Origin: Rhodospirillales bacterium
GTDB lineage: Bacteria; Pseudomonadota; Alphaproteobacteria; Rhodospirillales; Casp-alpha2
DNA length: 7,501 nt
Assembly: GCA_021775275.1 (NCBI GenBank)
Contig: JAJFIE010000405.1
Location: 1 to 7,501, forward strand
Reading direction: 5' to 3'
Part shown: one piece after another, positions 5,716-7,501 of the stretch
Position numbering within the stretch: the first letter of the stretch is position 1
Layout of the letters: each line of letters opens with the position of its first letter
The notes under the pieces: generated by a model
What the model saw: only the letters and a program-made list of their open reading frames with translations
Databases searched by the model: none
Told to the model about the DNA's origin: nothing
Program-made: the position numbers and the translations under genes

Positions 5716-7032
5716 CTAAACTTCAATCAGGATACGTTTTGGATCCTCGATGCATTCCTTGATGCGCACCAGAAACGAAACCGCCTCGCGGCCATCAATG
5801 ACCCGATGGTCGTAGGTGAGCGCCAGATACATCATGGGGCGGATTTCGATATTGTCGCCGACGGCCATGGGGCGCTTCTGGATCTTGTGCATGCCAAGAA
5901 TGGCCGACTGTGGCGCATTCAGAATAGGCATGGACATGAGGGAGCCGAACACGCCACCGTTCGAGATGGTGAACGTGCCGCCCGACATATCATCAAGCCC
6001 CAGTTTGCCATCACGGGCGCGCCGACCGAAATCGGCAATCTTGCCTTCGATGTCGGCGAAGTTCATTTCATCGGCATCTTTCAGGACCGGCACCACCAGT
6101 CCCTGAGGTGATCCGACGGCGACACCGATGTTGTAATAGTTTTTGTAGACCAACTGGTCACCGTAGACTTCGGCATTGACCGCAGGCCATTCTTTCAGCG
6201 CAATAACGGCGGCGCGAACGAACAACGACATGAAGCCCAGCCGCACGCCGTATTTCTTCTCGAATCCTTCCTTGAACTCAGTCCGCAAATCCATGGCCGC
6301 CTTCATATCCACCTCGTTCCAGGTGGTCAGCATGGCGGCTGTATTCTGCGCCTCCTTCAGGCGTTGCGAGATAATGCGGCGCAGTTTGGTCATGCGCACC
6401 ACTTCTTCGCGGGGATCTTCGGGGCGTGGCGGCAGGTCCGCAGGTGCGGCGCTGACGCTGGGCGCAGTGACAGGCGCCATTGGCGCGCCGCCTTGCAGGA
6501 ACCGGTGAACATCACCTTTCATAAGGCGTTTTCCGGGGCCGGTGGCGGGAATACGCGCCGGGTCCAGATTATGCTCGACGACCATCTTGCGAACCGCTGG
6601 TGACAGGTGCACGTGACTGCCGCCCGGTGCGGGGGTCGTCATGGTTGCGACAGGGGCTGCTGCGGGAGCCGGGGTCGGTGTAGCGGCCGGTGCTGGAACT
6701 GGAGCCGCAGCGGGTTCCGCCTTTGCTTCCGGCGCAGGAGCGGCTTCCGCAGGCGCCGGCTCCGGTTTTGATTCTGGCGCTGCTGTACCGGCTGCTCCTT
6801 CTTCAATGGTCGCCAGCAGGGCGCCGACTTCTACATCGACGCCTTCCAGGGCAACGATGCTGGCCAGTGCGCCCGCGACCGGGGCGTTTACCTCGACGGT
6901 TACCTTGTCGGTTTCCAGTTCCACAATAGGTTCATCCACAGCGACGGATTCACCTGCGCTCTTGAACCATTTGGCGACGGTTGCTTCTGAAACCGATTCG
7001 CCGAGAACCGGAACTTTAACTTCAACGGGCAT
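5716..7032 (-). CDS. sucB: Dihydrolipoyllysine-residue succinyltransferase (E2 of 2-oxoglutarate dehydrogenase), 438 aa
   Basis: E2o forms the oligomeric core of the 2-oxoglutarate dehydrogenase complex and transfers the succinyl group from its lipoyl arm to CoA, giving succinyl-CoA for the TCA cycle. There is one lipoyl domain (1-78) with the lipoylated lysine K43 in ETDKVTVEV. Then comes a flexible Ala/Pro/Glu-rich linker (about 80-138), a peripheral-subunit-binding domain (140-178; [18 protein letters not shown]...), a second linker, and the catalytic domain (about 205-438). Catalytic residues H409 and D413 sit in HRVIDG. NEVDM (239-243) and the match to the neighbouring sucA mark it as the succinyl rather than acetyl type. 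GGAGG (7038-7042) five bases before the ATG at 7032 fixes the start. It begins 47 bases after sucA and ends 20 bases before lpdA, which fits one operon. Confidence 0.98.
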   Translation of the reverse strand: MPVEVKVPVLGESVSEATVAKWFKSAGESVAVDEPIVELETDKVTVEVNAPVAGALASIVALEGVDVEVGALLATIEEGAAGTAAPESKPEPAPAEAAPAPEAKAEPAAAPVPAPAATPTPAPAAAPVATMTTPAPGGSHVHLSPAVRKMVVEHNLDPARIPATGPGKRLMKGDVHRFLQGGAPMAPVTAPSVSAAPADLPPRPEDPREEVVRMTKLRRIISQRLKEAQNTAAMLTTWNEVDMKAAMDLRTEFKEGFEKKYGVRLGFMSLFVRAAVIALKEWPAVNAEVYGDQLVYKNYYNIGVAVGSPQGLVVPVLKDADEMNFADIEGKIADFGRRARDGKLGLDDMSGGTFTISNGGVFGSLMSMPILNAPQSAILGMHKIQKRPMAVGDNIEIRPMMYLALTYDHRVIDGREAVSFLVRIKECIEDPKRILIEV

Positions 7033-7037
7033 CTGGA

Positions 7038-7042
7038 CCTCC
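7038..7042 (-). promoter_or_regulatory. Ribosome binding site of sucB
   Basis: On the minus strand this reads GGAGG, a perfect core Shine-Dalgarno sequence, five bases before the sucB ATG. It supports separate, efficient initiation of sucB within the operon and fixes its start codon. Confidence 0.85.
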
Positions 7043-7079
7043 GGTCATGATTGCTCGAATTTTTCCAATATTCATCACG

Positions 7080-7501
7080 TTATTTCTTTTTCGCTGCGGC
7101 TTTGGCGGCAGCAGGCTTTTTTGCGGGTACTTTCCGGGGTGATGCGTTCCGGGCGGGCGTAGCCTTTTTTGCGGGCCGTTTCGCAGCCGGTTTCAAGGTG
7201 ATTGCTTCATCGACCAGTGTGGCTTGTTCGATAACATGCTTCTTCATTGAGCCGGTCGCCGGGGATGCCGCCGCCGCCCGTCCGGCATAGCGGATTGCCT
7301 CGCCGCCGCGTCCCATCTGCTCCATACATTCGGCCAGCGGATCACGGATCGAGGACCATGCTCCCATATTTTTAGGCTCTTCCTGGCACCAGACCACGTC
7401 TGCGTCGGGGAAGCGCCTCATTTCTTCGATCAGGGCCACATCGGGGAACGGGTAGAGTTGTTCGATGCGCATCAGATAGACATCCTTGATGCCGCGTTTG
7501 T
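7080..7501 (-). CDS. sucA: 2-oxoglutarate dehydrogenase E1 component, C-terminal end (5' part outside window), with Lys/Ala-rich tail
   Basis: This is the thiamine-diphosphate-dependent E1o subunit, which decarboxylates 2-oxoglutarate and succinylates the lipoyl arm of E2o. Only the last 139 or so codons are in the window; the thiamine and substrate sites lie outside. The visible part carries the conserved E1o end: DVYLMRIEQLYPFPD, then VVWCQEEPKNMGAW, RYAGRAAAASPATG and a helix KKHVIEQATLVDEAI. E1o proteins commonly end soon after this helix. Here a tail of about 37 residues follows (7083-7193), made of Lys, Arg, Ala and Pro, with 14 basic and no acidic residues, and twice containing PAKK. 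It resembles histone H1-like or AlgP-like C-termini. The tail is probably disordered and could bind RNA, DNA, acidic partners or the acidic E2 linker; this is inference. The gene lies 47 bases upstream of sucB. Confidence 0.95.
   Translation of the reverse strand, partial: KRGIKDVYLMRIEQLYPFPDVALIEEMRRFPDADVVWCQEEPKNMGAWSSIRDPLAECMEQMGRGGEAIRYAGRAAAASPATGSMKKHVIEQATLVDEAITLKPAAKRPAKKATPARNASPRKVPAKKPAAAKAAAKKK
7116..7175 (-). repeat. Two copies of a 12-base direct repeat in the SucA tail
   Basis: CTTTTTTGCGGG occurs at 7116-7127 and 7164-7175 (plus-strand reading), exactly 48 bases or 16 codons apart and in the same frame. On the coding strand each copy encodes Pro-Ala-Lys-Lys through GCA AAA AAG. 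The spacing suggests that the tail grew by duplication or slippage. Each copy also contains a run of six A residues on the coding strand. Confidence 0.6.

Noticed and set aside
6641..7162. Long plus-strand open frame opposite sucB, rich in Ala, Gly, Ser and Thr
   Set aside because: It is the complement of the Ala/Pro linker and lipoyl domain of SucB; low-complexity GC-rich coding DNA readily leaves the opposite strand open. No ribosome binding site or family signature.

Overview
The window looks like chromosomal DNA of an alphaproteobacterium, probably of the Rhodospirillales-like groups. This rests on the sucA-sucB-lpdA gene order, on the protein sequences, and on a moderately high GC content that appears by eye lower in the left 2 kb. 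No tRNA, rRNA, CRISPR array, transposase or integrase was seen. Only the two genes at the window edges are cut off.

Right part (about 4277-7501, minus strand): the 2-oxoglutarate dehydrogenase complex is encoded as one transcription unit. It holds the 3' end of sucA (E1o), a full sucB (E2o, lipoyl-dependent succinyltransferase) and a full lpdA (E3). The gaps are 47 and 20 bases and the ribosome binding sites are good. E1o decarboxylates 2-oxoglutarate and passes the succinyl group to the E2o lipoyl arm; E2o makes succinyl-CoA; E3 re-oxidises the lipoyl group with NAD+. The unusual feature is a lysine/alanine/proline-rich tail of about 37 residues at the end of SucA.

Middle part (1974-4160, minus strand): downstream of lpdA and a possible hairpin are a SpoIIAA-like (PF11964-type) small protein, a 12-helix major facilitator transporter, and an exported protein with two CXXCH haem-binding motifs. 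The exported protein is an exact tandem duplication with a 68-residue period. The three genes run in the same direction and the last two are 21 bases apart.

Left part (1-1909): on the plus strand is the C-terminal half of a sensor histidine kinase. Next, on the minus strand, come a small winged-helix-like protein and an HxlR-family regulator that probably share a transcript. Divergent from the regulator is a four-helix membrane protein of unknown function. The gap between the divergent pair holds an imperfect palindrome that is a good candidate operator.

No clearly new multi-gene system is visible. The observations most worth following are the SucA tail, the duplicated dihaem protein with a matching candidate sixth-ligand histidine in each half, and the HxlR/membrane protein pair with its palindrome.
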